A stretch of 64,000 nt of DNA from an uncultured Bacteroidales bacterium (GTDB lineage Bacteria; Bacteroidota; Bacteroidia; Bacteroidales; Paludibacteraceae), in assembly GCA_946404495.1 (NCBI GenBank), contig CAMJDT010000002.1, forward strand, positions 25,753-89,752, written 5' to 3'. Below are positions 22,732-31,051 of this stretch, piece after piece; position 1 is the first letter of the stretch; each line of letters opens with the position of its first letter. Under the pieces are notes generated by a model. It searched no databases. It had not been told where the DNA came from and saw only the letters and a list, made by a program, of their open reading frames with translations. The position numbers and the translations under genes were made by a program.

Positions 22732-23681
22732 AGGTATACAAGGGGTAAAATAAATAATCTCCAGCCGAATCCGACAAGCGGATGAATCGAGAAGAAGGTT
22801 AGAAAGATAACGATTGCTATGAGTAGGGCATAGACGATGCCAAAGGCGATGTCGATGCCGTAGAAGCGACGATGGATGTGACGCCCGATAAGCGTCAGTG
22901 CCAGCAGGGCAAGGCCGATCAGCGCGATACCGAAATACCAGGTCTTGTACCAGGGCAGCGGCGCTATGTCAAAGGGCGCGATACGCTCTTTGAGTACGAC
23001 GGGAGTGCCGTCGGCGAAGGTGGCTTCGCTGAGGTAGAACATCAGCTCCTCGGGGATAAATAGCGCCTCGTCGCCTTGCATCCGGTGTTGGGAACGCCGG
23101 CCGAAGAGGAGGTTAATGCCGAAGTCGGCCCAGGAACCACGTCCGGTATAGTGCTGCAGGTAACGGCGGTAGGTCTGACCCTGCGCTCCCGTATAGGTAG
23201 AACGAATCGAGTCACCCAAGGCGGAGAGGATCATATGATAGGGCCGTGTGGCGCAGTTGTCGAAGACGAAGTTATAGAGGTAGGTGCGGTTCTCAGGCTC
23301 ATAGTTGATGAGCAGGGCATTGATAAGCCGGTCGCGCTGCAGGTCAGTAAGGCGCAGGCGTTGTTCGTAGACGGGACGTTGCTCCAGCCGGTATTGGTAG
23401 AGAAACGACTCGAGGGAGGAGGCGCCTAATTGGTACCAAGTCTCGCCGCGAACGAATTTCCAATAGAAGTGGTCGGTGTTGAAATCAAAGATACCGTAGT
23501 TGAACACCCAATCCGTGCCGTCCTGCGGGTCGCAGATGCGGATGGCGGTGTGGCCGTAGTGTGCGTACAGTTCCTCGCCCGGACCGCAGGTAAGGAGCGA
23601 CACGAAGGTCTCGTCGCTCCACTCGTGCGCAGCGAGCGAACAGGATACAGAGAGCACTATCAAGAGCAGGAGTTTACGCAT
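22701..23681 (-). CDS. DUF4105 / Lnb-type N-terminal domain membrane protein
   Basis: A 326-residue protein with a signal peptide (to about residue 18), a periplasmic domain and about three membrane helices in the last 85 residues. The segments LLTCGPGEELYAHYGHTAIRI, WVFNYGIFDF and FDNCATRP are those of DUF4105, the domain now linked to Lnb, which transfers an acyl chain to lipoproteins in Bacteroides. The HYGHT His and the DNC Cys are the likely catalytic residues. Lipoprotein N-acylation is thus a reasonable, unproven role. Overlaps with both neighbours (8 and 31 bp) show tight coupling. Confidence 0.8.
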   Translation of the reverse strand: MRKLLLLIVLSVSCSLAAHEWSDETFVSLLTCGPGEELYAHYGHTAIRICDPQDGTDWVFNYGIFDFNTDHFYWKFVRGETWYQLGASSLESFLYQYRLEQRPVYEQRLRLTDLQRDRLINALLINYEPENRTYLYNFVFDNCATRPYHMILSALGDSIRSTYTGAQGQTYRRYLQHYTGRGSWADFGINLLFGRRSQHRMQGDEALFIPEELMFYLSEATFADGTPVVLKERIAPFDIAPLPWYKTWYFGIALIGLALLALTLIGRHIHRRFYGIDIAFGIVYALLIAIVIFLTFFSIHPLVGFGWRLFILPLVYLCIRLVYYIR

Positions 23682-24309
23682 AGAGTGAGGTCAGAAACGC
23701 AGGGATGAATGTGCCGATGATTCCCAAGAGATAGCCTGCCACGACTTGGTGCGAAGAGTGCGCGTTGACATACAGGCGCGCGTACATCAATAGCAGCGAG
23801 AGGCCGAACATAGTCAGTATCAGTGCGGTCGGCATCACGCTGTAGTAGAGGCTGTAGGCGCACACTCCGCCCGTCAGACCGCCAATGCCGGCACTGTGCG
23901 CCGAGATCTTCCAGAATCCGTTGATGAGCGCTACGATGGCAAGGACGACGGTGGCACCAATCGAGGTGGCGATCATCCATGAGGGTCCCTCCAATACGGC
24001 GATCACGAAATAGGCCCAGAAAACGTAGCCTCCAAGGGTATACAGGTAGGGCATCTTACGCTCCTTGGGGTCCGTCATATCAAGGGAACGGATCTGCCGC
24101 TTGCGGAGCATATAGAGGATGAGGGTGAGCGGGATGAAACAGGTGAAGATGAAAGTGCCGCCGATAGCTACCCACCAATAGATGGCCGGCAGTATCCCGG
24201 TCTGCATTTTGAGGCCGATACAGAAGAGCAGGATTCCGTAGGTAGGAACGAAGAGCGGGTAGAAAACGACGCTCAGTGCTTTCGACAGTATGTCTAATAG
24301 ATGTTTCAA
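23674..24309 (-). CDS. PAP2-family membrane phosphatase (atypical motifs)
   Basis: A 211-residue integral membrane protein with about six helices. The PAP2 motifs are recognisable but altered: the usual PSGH is ISAH (in WKISAHSAGIGG) and the SRxxxxxHxxxD motif is ARLYVNAHSSHQ, keeping both His but with Gln in place of Asp. This variant is, as far as I recall, common in Bacteroidota. Such enzymes remove phosphate from lipid carriers such as undecaprenyl or phosphatidylglycerol phosphates. It is 6 bp from rpoN and overlaps the DUF4105 gene. Confidence 0.78.
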   Translation of the reverse strand: MKHLLDILSKALSVVFYPLFVPTYGILLFCIGLKMQTGILPAIYWWVAIGGTFIFTCFIPLTLILYMLRKRQIRSLDMTDPKERKMPYLYTLGGYVFWAYFVIAVLEGPSWMIATSIGATVVLAIVALINGFWKISAHSAGIGGLTGGVCAYSLYYSVMPTALILTMFGLSLLLMYARLYVNAHSSHQVVAGYLLGIIGTFIPAFLTSLYA

Positions 24310-24315
24310 GGTACG

Positions 24316-25806
24316 TTATACTTGTTTGCGCAGACGTGCGACGGGGTATCCTAACAGTTCGCGGTACTTGGCAATCGTGCGCCGTGCGATGTTGTAGCCC
24401 TTGAGTTTCATGACGGCGACGATTTGTTGGTCCGTAAGCGGATTGCGTTTATCCTCGTTGTCAAGTACCTCGTTGAGGGCTTTCTTGATCTCGCGGGTGG
24501 TGATCTCCTCTCCCTCGGTGTTCTGCAGACTCTCCGAGAAGAAGAACTTGAGGGGGAAGATGCCGTATTCGGTCTGCACGTATTTGGAGTTGCTCACGCG
24601 TGAGATGGTGCTGACGTCGTATCCGGTGCGATCGGCTATGTCTTGCAGTACCAGGGGTTTGAGGTAGCCTACATCGCCTTCGAGGAAGAAGTCCTTTTGG
24701 GCCTCTATGATAGCCTGCATCGTGCGTATGAGCGTCTCGTTGCGCTGCCGGATGGCATCGATGAACCAGCGTGCGGCATCGATCTTCGACTTGACGAAAC
24801 GCAGCGCCTCGCGTTCTTTCTTGCTCTTATCGGGAGTGTCCTTGAAGTTCTTGAGCATCTCGTTATACTCATGATTGACCCGCAGATCGGGTATGTCTCC
24901 GGTATTGAGGGTGACGATGAACTCACCGTCGCGGTTCTCGACAAAGAAATCGGGAATGACGGTGGTCTGATGCCTATCGTAGACCGTTCCGGCCCAAGCG
25001 CTGCCGGGTTTGGGATTGAGGCGCGTGATCTCTGAGATGACAGCCTTGAATTCCTCGTCGCTGAGGTGCATCTTCTGCTGAATGCGATCCAGGTGGCGGA
25101 GCGAGAAGTCCTTGTAGTGGTCCTCCAGTAGCCGCATAGCCCGTTGGATGTTGGGCGAGGGCGGTTTCTGGTTGAGTTGCAACCACAGGCACTCCTGCAG
25201 ATCCTTGGCACCTACTCCGGGCGGATCAAAGGTCTTGATCTCATCGATGATATGGCGCATCTCATCCTCGCTGACGGTCAGTCCCTCGCGGAAGGCGAGG
25301 TCGTCCACCAACTCCTCGGGGGTACGACGCAGATAGCCGTCTTCGTCGATATTACCTACCACAAACTTAGCAATATGCCTTTGCGGCTTATCCATCTTAG
25401 TGAGATAGATCTGACTCTTGAGGTACTCGCCGAAGCTGGTACCGACGGAGAAGGGGATATCGCGTGTATTGTCCTCATCCTCCTGATAGGAGCCGGGTTG
25501 GTAGAGCTTGTAGTCGGGCGTCTCGTCGTCCTGAATATAATCGTCGTAGTTGAAGTCCTCGTTCTGCAGGGGATTCTTGTAGTCGTCCTCCTGTCCGTAG
25601 TCGTCGAGGATTTTGTCTTCGCTCTGTGCTTCGGACACCAGCTCCGGATCCGTACCTTCTTCCAAGGCCGGATTCTCCTGTAGCTCCTCGTTGATACGCT
25701 GCTGCAGGTCGCAGGAGGGTACCTCCAACAGGCGCACGACCAGAATCTGGCTGGGCGACAGTTTCTGCTGGAGACTCTGTTGTAATGTGAGCGATAGTGA
25801 ACCCAT
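24316..25806 (-). CDS. rpoN: RNA polymerase sigma-54 factor
   Basis: A 496-residue sigma-54. Region I is Gln/Leu-rich (LQQSLQQKLSPSQILVVRLLE), an acidic linker spans about 45-115, the core-binding domain follows (DFDPPGVGAKDLQECL-type segment FDPPGVGAKDL), and the RpoN box ARRTIAKYRE lies at 474-483 near the end. Sigma-54 directs transcription from -24/-12 promoters and needs an AAA+ activator; no such activator is visible here. It sits in mid-operon between a DegT aminotransferase and a PAP2 gene. Confidence 0.97.
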   Translation of the reverse strand: MGSLSLTLQQSLQQKLSPSQILVVRLLEVPSCDLQQRINEELQENPALEEGTDPELVSEAQSEDKILDDYGQEDDYKNPLQNEDFNYDDYIQDDETPDYKLYQPGSYQEDEDNTRDIPFSVGTSFGEYLKSQIYLTKMDKPQRHIAKFVVGNIDEDGYLRRTPEELVDDLAFREGLTVSEDEMRHIIDEIKTFDPPGVGAKDLQECLWLQLNQKPPSPNIQRAMRLLEDHYKDFSLRHLDRIQQKMHLSDEEFKAVISEITRLNPKPGSAWAGTVYDRHQTTVIPDFFVENRDGEFIVTLNTGDIPDLRVNHEYNEMLKNFKDTPDKSKKEREALRFVKSKIDAARWFIDAIRQRNETLIRTMQAIIEAQKDFFLEGDVGYLKPLVLQDIADRTGYDVSTISRVSNSKYVQTEYGIFPLKFFFSESLQNTEGEEITTREIKKALNEVLDNEDKRNPLTDQQIVAVMKLKGYNIARRTIAKYRELLGYPVARLRKQV

Positions 25807-25813
25807 TTTAATT

Positions 25814-25848
25814 GACGATTGGACGATTTACGATTGGACGATTCATGC
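25814..25848. repeat. Short tandem repeat (acgattgg/acgattt) before rpoN
   Basis: A 15-bp unit (gacgattggacgatt and a near copy) built from 7- and 8-bp halves spans the stop codon of the aminotransferase gene and the rpoN leader. Confidence 0.75.
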
Positions 25849-26961
25849 TTTCAGCTCCGTGACGATATAGTTCAATTGCTCTTCGGTCAGTTCGGTATGC
25901 ATCGGCAACGATAGCACGCACTCGGTCAACCGTTCGGCTACCGGGAAATCTCCTTCGCGATAGCGCGGATCCTGATAGGCTTTCTGCATATGCAGCGGAA
26001 CGGGGTAGTATACCATCGAAGGGATACCCTTCTCCTTGAGATGCTGCTGGATACGGTCGCGGTCTGCGCCTACGACGCGGAGCGTATACTGGTGGAATAC
26101 ATGCGAAGACTGCGGCAGACGTCCGGGCACGAGGAATCGCGGGTCATCACGGAGTGCCTCGTCGTAGTAAGCTGCAGCCCGATTGCGGGCAGCGGTGTAC
26201 TCATCGAGGTGAGATAGTTTGACATCCAGAATTGCTGCCTGAATACTGTCGAGACGTGAGTTGACACCCACGAAATCGTGGTGGTAGCGCACCTTGCAAC
26301 CGTGGTTGGCGATCGCCGTGATCTGTTCGGCGAGGGCATCGTCGTCGGTAAAGAGGGCGCCTCCGTCACCGTAGCAACCGAGGTTCTTAGAGGGGAAGAA
26401 ACTGGTACAACCGATATGTCCGATGGTGCCGGCTTGACGGGTGGTACCGTCGCTGAAGCGGTAGGTGGCACCGATAGCCTGGCAGGCATCTTCCACGATG
26501 TAGAGTCCGTGCTCGTGAGCAAGATTCATCAGCGGCTCCATGTCGGCGCACTGACCAAACAGATGCACCGGCACGATGGCTTTGGTACGCGGGGTAATGG
26601 CTTTGCGCACGGCCTCGACGCTCATATTCATCGTGTCCCAATCCACATCGACTACGACGGGTGTTAGTCCCAACAGAGCGACCACTTCGGCCGTTGCGAT
26701 GAAGGTGAACGTGGGCGTGATGACTTCGTCACCGGGCTTGAGTCCCAAGGCCATCAGTGCGATCTGCAGTGCATCGGTACCATTGCCTACGGCGATGACG
26801 TGTTTGGCACCCGTATATGCCTCCAGGTGCTCCTGAAAACGTTTTACCTGCGGACCTTTGACAAAGGCGGTGGAGTCAATCACCTCCTGAATGGCGTGGT
26901 CGATATCCGGCTGTATGTGTTCGTACTGGGTCTTAAGATCGACCATTTGAATCGTTTTCAT
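25843..26961 (-). CDS. DegT/DnrJ/EryC1/StrS aminotransferase
   Basis: A 372-residue PLP enzyme of the sugar-aminotransferase family. The PLP lysine is in FFPSKNLGCYGDGGAL, and the N-terminal GNGTDALQIALMALGL and EDACQAIGATYR segments are standard. These enzymes transaminate keto-sugar nucleotides for surface glycans. No other sugar-nucleotide gene is nearby, and its place between a YbbR-like gene and rpoN gives no substrate hint. The start overlaps the upstream gene by 4 bp. Confidence 0.93.
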   Translation of the reverse strand: MKTIQMVDLKTQYEHIQPDIDHAIQEVIDSTAFVKGPQVKRFQEHLEAYTGAKHVIAVGNGTDALQIALMALGLKPGDEVITPTFTFIATAEVVALLGLTPVVVDVDWDTMNMSVEAVRKAITPRTKAIVPVHLFGQCADMEPLMNLAHEHGLYIVEDACQAIGATYRFSDGTTRQAGTIGHIGCTSFFPSKNLGCYGDGGALFTDDDALAEQITAIANHGCKVRYHHDFVGVNSRLDSIQAAILDVKLSHLDEYTAARNRAAAYYDEALRDDPRFLVPGRLPQSSHVFHQYTLRVVGADRDRIQQHLKEKGIPSMVYYPVPLHMQKAYQDPRYREGDFPVAERLTECVLSLPMHTELTEEQLNYIVTELKA

Positions 26962-27605
26962 ATCTCAACAATATACTCTACTTTCTCGGGTTTGACATTG
27001 GTGCAGCGGGCTTTCTTGTTTTTGACCTCCACTTGCACTTTGATAGCATCAGCAGGATTCTTGGGGTAGTCGCAATAGACATCGATATCGTTTTCCGTTA
27101 CGTCGCGATACTGATCCAGGCGCACCTGGAGTGTCACCTCCACGGTGTTGGGGAACAGATGCATGCGTTTGCCCTTCGGCACATTGCGTACACGCACGGG
27201 TACGGATAGTATCTTCTCGGTACGCGGGTGCGAATAGGCAATACGGATGTACTCGGGTTCGATGCTTTCCAGACGGCTGGACGGCGGCAGTATATCCTCC
27301 ACGGCGCCTCGAAGCCTTTCGCCGGTGAGATTGAACTCCCCTTGGTCTTCCCGGAAGGCATTCTTCAAATCAAAAGTCAGCGAAGGCTTGGAGTTGCGAA
27401 AATGGCGTACGTGGTTGCCGTCGTCGAGGATATGAATGCGGATAGAAGGAGGTAAAGGACTCGACATCTTCACATCGCTCGGGCGGCCGGTGTAGATCAT
27501 GCGCACCTCCACCGTGTTATCGCGCACGGTATTGAAAGCATGACCCCACCAGATAAGCGCTGCCAAGGCCACAAAACCCAAATATGTCAGAATCTTCTTC
27601 AGCAT
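26958..27605 (-). CDS. YbbR-like domain protein
   Basis: A 215-residue protein with one N-terminal membrane anchor (ILTYLGFVALAALIWWGHAF) and an extracytoplasmic beta-rich region with YbbR-like repeats (VRVRNVPKGKRMHLFPNTVEVTL). In other Bacteroidota the same kind of gene lies after nusB and yajC, as here, 6 bp from yajC. YbbR proteins in Firmicutes regulate a diadenylate cyclase, but no cyclase gene is in this window, so the role is unknown. Confidence 0.8.
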   Translation of the reverse strand: MLKKILTYLGFVALAALIWWGHAFNTVRDNTVEVRMIYTGRPSDVKMSSPLPPSIRIHILDDGNHVRHFRNSKPSLTFDLKNAFREDQGEFNLTGERLRGAVEDILPPSSRLESIEPEYIRIAYSHPRTEKILSVPVRVRNVPKGKRMHLFPNTVEVTLQVRLDQYRDVTENDIDVYCDYPKNPADAIKVQVEVKNKKARCTNVKPEKVEYIVEI

Positions 27606-27611
27606 CAGCCA

Positions 27612-27950
27612 TTAGTCCTTAGCGGGAGCGGCTTGCGCATCTTCGGCTACGGTATAGATACTACCCTTATCCACCTTGATGCACACGTCTTTGGCAATCT
27701 CGATGAGGAAAGTGGTCTCCTGAACTTCTTTGATATAGCCGTAGATACCGCCGGCGGTCACGACCTTATCGCCTTTTTTCATGCTCTCGCGTTGCTTCTG
27801 CAACTCCTTCTGTTTCTTGGTCTGCGGACGAATCATGAAGAAATAGAACACGACGAAGATGAGGATCATCATGATCCAGAAACTCCAGGAACTACCTTGT
27901 TGCGCACCGGCTGCGGTTGCGTCTTGCAAAAAAATCAAATCAAAAATCAT
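27612..27950 (-). CDS. yajC: Preprotein translocase accessory subunit YajC
   Basis: A 112-residue YajC with a short N-terminal tail, one membrane helix (FWIMMILIFVVFYFFMIRPQ) and the conserved cytoplasmic segment RPQTKKQKELQKQRESMKKGDKVVTAGG. It is part of the SecDF-YajC complex that assists Sec export. Length and order after nusB are standard for the group. Confidence 0.95.
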   Translation of the reverse strand: MIFDLIFLQDATAAGAQQGSSWSFWIMMILIFVVFYFFMIRPQTKKQKELQKQRESMKKGDKVVTAGGIYGYIKEVQETTFLIEIAKDVCIKVDKGSIYTVAEDAQAAPAKD

Positions 27951-27957
27951 ATTAATC

Positions 27958-27985
27958 TTAAATATTAAATGTTAAATCTTAAATT
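27958..27985. repeat. 7-bp tandem repeat (ttaaatN x4)
   Basis: Units ttaaata, ttaaatg, ttaaatc and ttaaatt fill the gap between nusB and yajC. Confidence 0.88.
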
Positions 27986-28937
27986 ATTTTATTATCATCG
28001 CCTTTGGCAGGGCATCGTTGCGTTTCATCTCGCGTAGTATCTCATCCAATATACCGTTGATGAAGAGGTGACTCTTGTCGCCGGAGTACTCTTTGGCAAT
28101 CTCGAGGTACTCGTTGATGCTCACTTCGAGGGCAATGTTGGGGAAGTTGATGATCTCGGCCAAGGCAGCCTGGAGGATGATTTTGTCCATGAATGCTACG
28201 CGGTCGGGGTCCCAATTCTTGAGGTGTGAGAACACCATTTGTTCGTACTCATCCTTGTGCGAGATAGCCTGATGCAGCAGTTCGGTACCGAAGTCCAGTT
28301 CGTCCTCTTTCTCAAACATAGGCAACAGTTCCTGGTCGGCTCCGTTCTCGGGTTGGAAACGCTTGATGGTCTTGATGATATAACTGATGACGAGGTCAGC
28401 GTCGGTGGTCCAATTCTGGCGGTCGAGCACGAGTTCCAGCTCGTCTAAGGCGGATTGCATCGTCTCGCTCTCGCTCATGAGTTCGGTGTAGATACGGCGC
28501 CACACTTTCTTGTCGTCCTCGTAGGTGCACTCTTTCAGGGCCAGATAGTCTTTGTAGAACGCGCTGTCCAGCATTTGCTTGTAGATACCGGCTACGGCGC
28601 TAAGTCCTGCGTCCCACTCCAGGTGTTCGTTCTCCATAATATGCCGCAACGCTTTGTTCTCAAACATCTGTGCGGCAAACTTATTATCTTGGAATCGCGT
28701 GTTGGGTCGGAAGGTGCTGTGCGTCACCTTGGCGCGAGCTGCGGCCTCCTCGTTTTGCTCCCGTGCATAGCGCGTCAGTTCGTTGACAAAATCCAACAGC
28801 ATAGCATATAGGCTATAGGTGTCGGAATAGCTTTTCAGCAACTCATGTCTTGCCTTTAAGGGCGTCTTCTCACCGTCTTTGTAGTACGCGTAGAGGGTCT
28901 GTACCACCTTCGTGCGCACCATGTTTCTGTTTATCAT
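27984..28937 (-). CDS. nusB: Transcription antitermination factor NusB (extended form)
   Basis: A 317-residue protein whose C-terminal half is a NusB domain (DPDRVAFMDKIILQAALAEI, NEYLEIAKEYSGDKSHLFINGILDEI). It binds boxA RNA with NusE and supports rRNA antitermination. The extra N-terminal half, starting MVRTKVVQTLYAYY, is usual in Bacteroidota. Start is 28937, or 28922 at the second Met. It leads an apparent 11-gene operon down to 17194, driven by the promoter at 28963-28994. Confidence 0.92.
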   Translation of the reverse strand: MINRNMVRTKVVQTLYAYYKDGEKTPLKARHELLKSYSDTYSLYAMLLDFVNELTRYAREQNEEAAARAKVTHSTFRPNTRFQDNKFAAQMFENKALRHIMENEHLEWDAGLSAVAGIYKQMLDSAFYKDYLALKECTYEDDKKVWRRIYTELMSESETMQSALDELELVLDRQNWTTDADLVISYIIKTIKRFQPENGADQELLPMFEKEDELDFGTELLHQAISHKDEYEQMVFSHLKNWDPDRVAFMDKIILQAALAEIINFPNIALEVSINEYLEIAKEYSGDKSHLFINGILDEILREMKRNDALPKAMIIK

Positions 28938-28962
28938 AGGTCAATTGTACAAAAATAACGTG

Positions 28963-28994
28963 CAAAATTACAAAAAATTTTTCAATTATGCAAA
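28963..28994 (-). promoter_or_regulatory. Promoter of the nusB operon
   Basis: Minus strand TTTG (28994-28991, TTTGCATAATTGA), 20 bp, TAATTTTG (28970-28963). It is back to back with the plus-strand promoter at 29000, with only five bases between the two -33 elements. Confidence 0.8.
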
Positions 28995-28999
28995 AAAAT

Positions 29000-29030
29000 T
29001 TTGATATCTCAAAAAAAAAATGTAATTTTG
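29000..29030 (+). promoter_or_regulatory. Promoter of the DUF3276 gene
   Basis: TTTG at 29000-29003 (TTTGATATCTCA), a 19-bp spacer and TAATTTTG at 29023-29030. This is the only one of 13 promoters with a spacer other than 20 bp, and it also lacks the CA of TTTGCATAT. Confidence 0.77.
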
Positions 29031-29063
29031 CAGCCTAAAACGAACAATAAACTATATCGTTAA

Positions 29064-29477
29064 ATGGAAAATCGTAGATTTGAAGACAAAAAGGAACCCG
29101 AAATCGTGTATTCGCGTTCTTTGAAGGCCGGCAAACGAATTTACTATCTGGATGTGAAGAAGGCTCGCAACGAGGATCTGTATCTTTGCATCACCGAGAG
29201 TAAGAAGAAGGCTGCCGGAGAGGAGGAAAACCCGCAGTTTGAGAAGCACAAACTCTTCCTGTATAAGGAGGATTTTGCACGCTTCACCGAGGAGCTGAAT
29301 GACGTGATCAGTTTCGTTAAGAATCAGTTTGGCGAGATTGAGGAGCGCAAGGAGTGGAGTCCCGCAGCTGAAGCGGAACAACCCGCAGAAGAAACCGAAA
29401 CCCCGGCTGAGGCCGAGGCTGAGAATGAAGGTGAGGAAAAGAAAAAAAGTGGATTCTTTGGACGCTTTATGAAATAA
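29064..29477 (+). CDS. PUR-family (DUF3276) nucleic-acid-binding protein
   Basis: A 137-residue cytoplasmic protein. Residues about 10-95 (EIVYSRSLKAGKRIYYLDVK, EDLYLCITESKK, HKLFLYKEDFARFTEEL) are the DUF3276/PUR-alpha-like domain that Bacteroidota use for binding single-stranded DNA or RNA. The C-terminal tail is highly acidic (Glu/Ala/Pro repeats) and ends KKSGFFGRFMK. It is alone on its strand, and its 3' end overlaps convergent coaBC by 11 bp. Confidence 0.88.
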   Translation: MENRRFEDKKEPEIVYSRSLKAGKRIYYLDVKKARNEDLYLCITESKKKAAGEEENPQFEKHKLFLYKEDFARFTEELNDVISFVKNQFGEIEERKEWSPAAEAEQPAEETETPAEAEAENEGEEKKKSGFFGRFMK

Positions 29478-30684
29478 GCATCTGCTCGATAATCTCTTCC
29501 GCTACTGCCTCTTTCGAAAGAAGGGGGCAGTCTTTTTTCGTGCCGTCCTTATGGAAGATAGTCACCTTGTTGGTGTCGGTACCGAATCCGGCTCCGGTGT
29601 CGCGGAGCGAGTTGAGGACGATCAGATCGAGGTTCTTCTTGCTGAGTTTGGCTTGGGCGTTGGCTTGCTCATGTTGGGTCTCGAGGGCAAATCCGACGAG
29701 GCGTTGCTCTGCACGTTTAGACCTGCCTAATGAAGCAGCGATGTCGCGCGTTGGACGAAGCTTGAGCGTGAGGGTGTCGCCCTCTCGCTTGATTTTCTCG
29801 TCGGCAACCTCTTCGGGCATGAAATCCGCCACAGCCGCACAAAGTATACCTATGTCAGCGCTCTGCCATTCCTGTTCGGCTGCAGCCGCCATCTCGAGGG
29901 CTGTCCGGACAGGGATAGTCTCAATCGTTCCCGTCTTACTGAGCGCAGGGAATGCCTGCGGAACGGGTACGGTGACCGGACCGCACACCAACCGTACGTC
30001 AGCACCTTTTCTATAACACGTGCGCGCGAGCGCGAACGCCATCTTGCCGGTAGAGTAGTTGGAGATAAAGCGTACCGGATCGATCTTCTCCTGCGTAGGT
30101 CCTGCCGTGATAAGCACGCGCTTACCGCTCAGCGGTTTGGGCGAAAGAGCGTACTTAAGGGCTTCGATGATCCTATCCGCTTCGGGCATCCTTCCTTTCC
30201 CCTCGCTGCCGCAGGCCAGAAAACCGGAGACGCAGTCCATCATCATGATATTTTCGGTCTCGCTCAGTAAATTCATCGCACGCTGCGTAGCGGGGTTGAG
30301 GTACATCTTATCGTTCATGGCCGGCGCGATGACAACAGGTTTGCGCATAGCGGCAAAGGTGGTTGTCAGCGCATCGTCGGCAATGCCGGAAGCTATCTTG
30401 CCGAGCACATTGGCGGTAGCCGGCGCGATGATCATCGCATCTGCCCACTCAGGCAACGAGATATGCTCGGTGGCGTGTTCGTTGATCGCCGCAAACACAT
30501 CGCTATAGACTCGCGCTCCGCTCAGGGTCTGCAGCGTCAGTTCGGTAACAAACTCCAAAGCATGCTTGGTTGTGGTCACACGAACGGCTGCTCCCTGTCG
30601 GATCAGTTCGCGAATCATCTCGGGAATCTTATAGGCAGCAATGCCGCCCGAAATGCCAACTACGATATGTTTGCCCTGTAGCAT
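29467..30684 (-). CDS. coaBC: Bifunctional CoaBC (phosphopantothenoylcysteine synthetase/decarboxylase)
   Basis: A 405-residue enzyme for two steps of coenzyme A synthesis. The N-terminal flavin-dependent decarboxylase carries GISGGIAAYK, the His motif EHISLPEWADAMIIAPATAN, PAMNDKMY and ACGSEGKGRM. The C-terminal ligase has GPTQEKIDPVRFISNYSTGKMA. Start and upstream rpoZ stop share one base (TGATG). The bamD-rpoZ-coaBC order is usual in Bacteroidota. Confidence 0.97.
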   Translation of the reverse strand: MLQGKHIVVGISGGIAAYKIPEMIRELIRQGAAVRVTTTKHALEFVTELTLQTLSGARVYSDVFAAINEHATEHISLPEWADAMIIAPATANVLGKIASGIADDALTTTFAAMRKPVVIAPAMNDKMYLNPATQRAMNLLSETENIMMMDCVSGFLACGSEGKGRMPEADRIIEALKYALSPKPLSGKRVLITAGPTQEKIDPVRFISNYSTGKMAFALARTCYRKGADVRLVCGPVTVPVPQAFPALSKTGTIETIPVRTALEMAAAAEQEWQSADIGILCAAVADFMPEEVADEKIKREGDTLTLKLRPTRDIAASLGRSKRAEQRLVGFALETQHEQANAQAKLSKKNLDLIVLNSLRDTGAGFGTDTNKVTIFHKDGTKKDCPLLSKEAVAEEIIEQMLIS

Positions 30685-31022
30685 CAGAGACTCTTCAACT
30701 GTTCGTCCTTCGAGCCTATACGGTAGAGTAGGGCACCGTCGATAAACTCCTGCGTAGCAATCAGGGTCGGCTTGGGCATACGCTCGTAACTGCGCGAGAT
30801 CTCAATTTGCTCCTTGTTCTCGTAGGCGTCATCCAATGCGTCTTGGGGTTGCGAGAAGTCCTGCAACTTAGCATCCAACTCTTTCTTCAGGGCGTTGGCA
30901 ATTTGGTTGGCACGTTTGCCGATGATAGCAACGGTCTCATATACGTTTCCGACTTTCTCGGTTAGGCTGTTCATGTCCCGTGTAATCGTATTCTTCGGGG
31001 CTTTGGTCTTTTTGTAATCCAT
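30684..31022 (-). CDS. rpoZ: RNA polymerase omega subunit (Rpb6-like)
   Basis: A 112-residue omega/Rpb6-type subunit. The core NVYETVAIIGKRANQIANALKKEL is the omega signature for binding the beta-prime C-terminus. Position between bamD and coaBC supports the call. The C-terminal IEISRSYERMPKPTLIATQEF segment is the Bacteroidota extension. Confidence 0.88.
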   Translation of the reverse strand: MDYKKTKAPKNTITRDMNSLTEKVGNVYETVAIIGKRANQIANALKKELDAKLQDFSQPQDALDDAYENKEQIEISRSYERMPKPTLIATQEFIDGALLYRIGSKDEQLKSL

Positions 31023-31051
31023 TTTTTTATGTAGTAATTTATGTTAATTCC

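Noticed and set aside
23674..24309. PAP2 protein as a further dead enzyme
   Set aside because: Both catalytic histidines are kept, and the altered PSGH form is, as I recall, common in Bacteroidota, so loss of function is not supported.
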